From contig DDCR01000109.1 in NCBI GenBank assembly GCA_002335115.1, positions 1-5,518 on the forward strand: a stretch of DNA of 5,518 bases. Reading direction: 5' to 3'. The stretch's first letter is position 1. Every line of letters starts with the position of its first letter. The notes under the pieces were generated by a model. That model saw only the letters and a list, made by a program, of their open reading frames with translations. It had not been told where the DNA came from and did no database searches. The stretch is from Oceanospirillaceae bacterium UBA2001 (lineage in GTDB: Bacteria > Pseudomonadota > Gammaproteobacteria > Pseudomonadales > Balneatricaceae). The translations under genes were made by a program, and so were the position numbers. Of this stretch, positions 4,687 to 5,518 are shown piece after piece.

Positions 4687-5511
4687 ATGAATTTAGACAG
4701 ATTTTTTAAATGCTTAACCATGACCATGGTGTTGGCTTTTGGACTGCTGGCATGTGCGACTACAAAACCGATGACACAAAAGCCATCGCTGGTTTCAGCT
4801 CTGGCCCCAGCACCGGCTTCTGCCCTAGCTTCAACAGTTAGTGCAGCACCAACATCAGATAATCTTCAAGGCACTACTCTAGTGACGAGCCAAGCCACGG
4901 ATGTGACTAATGCTGCATCTGCCATTTCAGCTTCTAATTCAGCTCTAAAGACAGCACCCATACTACCACCCATGCCACCACCAAAGGGCTATTCTAAGGG
5001 GGTTAAAGCTTATTTAGCGGGCGATTTTAAGCAGGCGCTAGCCGTGTGGACTCCAGTAGCTGAGCAAGGTTATGCTGAGGCTCAATATAATCTTGGCCAT
5101 ATGTATCGCAAAGGACAAGGCGTTACCCAAAACGAGAGCACAGCCATCAAATGGTATATCTTAGCAGCTGAGCAAGGTGAACCTGGGGCACAGTTTAATG
5201 CAGGGCTTATGTATCAATATGGTGAAGGTGTGGCACCAAATAATGCGGCAGCAGTGAAATGGTTAACTTTAGCCGCAGAGCAAGGGCATACTTTTGCCCA
5301 ATATAACCTTGGGATTATTTATGCCAGAGGTAAGGGTGATCTCACAGATTATGAGCGCGCTTATATGTGGAGTAATTTAAGTGCCAACAACAAAAAAACT
5401 TCAGGGGATAAAATTAAGCATTTACTCGGTGGCATCATGACCGCTTCGCAAATATCTAAAGCTGAAGAGATGTCCAGTCGTTGCCTAAATAGTGATTATA
5501 CTGATTGTTAA
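4687..5511 (+). CDS. Sel1-repeat lipoprotein, 274 aa, three full repeats
   Basis: Residues 1-22 form a signal peptide with R5 and K8 in the n-region, a hydrophobic core (MTMVLAFGLL) and the lipobox LLAC, so C23 should be lipidated. The next residue is Ala and not the Asp inner-membrane retention signal, so outer-membrane anchoring through Lol is expected. Residues 24-99 are a linker rich in Ala, Ser, Thr and Pro, ending PPMPPPK. The Sel1 domain follows: a half-repeat (102-131, GDFKQALAVW then VAEQG), three 36-residue units (132-167, 168-203, 204-239) and a 35-residue cap (ISKAEEMSSRCL). Ends and cap match the 687-residue paralogue upstream, but with three units in place of 17. The cap has a Cys in RCL and another as the last residue, so a periplasmic disulfide is possible. 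Likely role: an envelope interaction scaffold; partners unknown. The start is fixed by AAGGA at 4675. Confidence 0.92.
   Translation: MNLDRFFKCLTMTMVLAFGLLACATTKPMTQKPSLVSALAPAPASALASTVSAAPTSDNLQGTTLVTSQATDVTNAASAISASNSALKTAPILPPMPPPKGYSKGVKAYLAGDFKQALAVWTPVAEQGYAEAQYNLGHMYRKGQGVTQNESTAIKWYILAAEQGEPGAQFNAGLMYQYGEGVAPNNAAAVKWLTLAAEQGHTFAQYNLGIIYARGKGDLTDYERAYMWSNLSANNKKTSGDKIKHLLGGIMTASQISKAEEMSSRCLNSDYTDC
5080..5403 (+). repeat. In-frame array of 3 x 108-bp Sel1 units in the lipoprotein gene
   Basis: Three 36-codon units start at GCT CAA and keep exact register. The third (ERAYMWSNLSA) is homologous to unit 17 of the large Sel1 protein (RERAYMWYNLSA), so each gene keeps a dedicated last unit joined to the shared cap. 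Confidence 0.93.
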
Positions 5512-5518
5512 AAAGACA

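Overview
The window looks like chromosomal DNA from a moderately AT-rich gammaproteobacterium, plausibly Shewanella or a relative. This rests on the style of the encoded proteins (a DUF2938-type membrane protein, an adducin-like class II aldolase, Sel1-repeat proteins with a Lol-type lipoprotein signal) and on ordinary Shine-Dalgarno spacing. It is an impression, not a database result. There are no RNA genes, insertion sequences, CRISPR arrays or phage genes that I can support.

Left part (1-1700). The 3' end of a plus-strand gene, possibly with a TerB-like helical tail, stops at 208. It converges on a minus-strand gene for a class II aldolase/adducin-family protein (298-1065). The short space between them holds an 8-bp inverted repeat and a 13-bp element repeated three times. 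Upstream of the aldolase gene, also on the minus strand, lies a DUF2938-type four-helix membrane protein gene (1176-1664). It is followed by a terminator-like hairpin, so the two minus-strand genes are probably transcribed separately.

Right part (1700-5518). Three plus-strand genes follow a divergent intergenic region. The first (1848-3911) encodes a 687-residue Sel1-repeat solenoid: one N-terminal half-repeat, exactly 17 units of 36 residues with no insertion or deletion, and a 35-residue C-terminal cap. It starts at a TTG codon and has no convincing signal peptide. The second (3989-4291) encodes a 100-residue, probably helical protein that I do not recognise. After a 395-bp gene-free stretch comes a third gene (4687-5511). 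It encodes a lipoprotein with a lipobox, a long Ala/Ser/Thr/Pro linker, the same N-terminal half-repeat, three Sel1 units and the same 35-residue cap.

How the genes may relate. The two Sel1 proteins are clearly paralogues with matched ends and very different repeat numbers (17 and 3). One looks outer-membrane anchored; the other looks cytoplasmic unless its signal peptide has been damaged. Sel1 repeats are protein-protein interaction scaffolds, so the locus may supply two docking platforms, with the small protein between them as a possible partner; that role is inference. The most distinctive structural signal is a four-unit higher-order periodicity (144 residues, 432 bp) in units 7-16 of the large protein, which suggests it grew by duplication of four-unit blocks.
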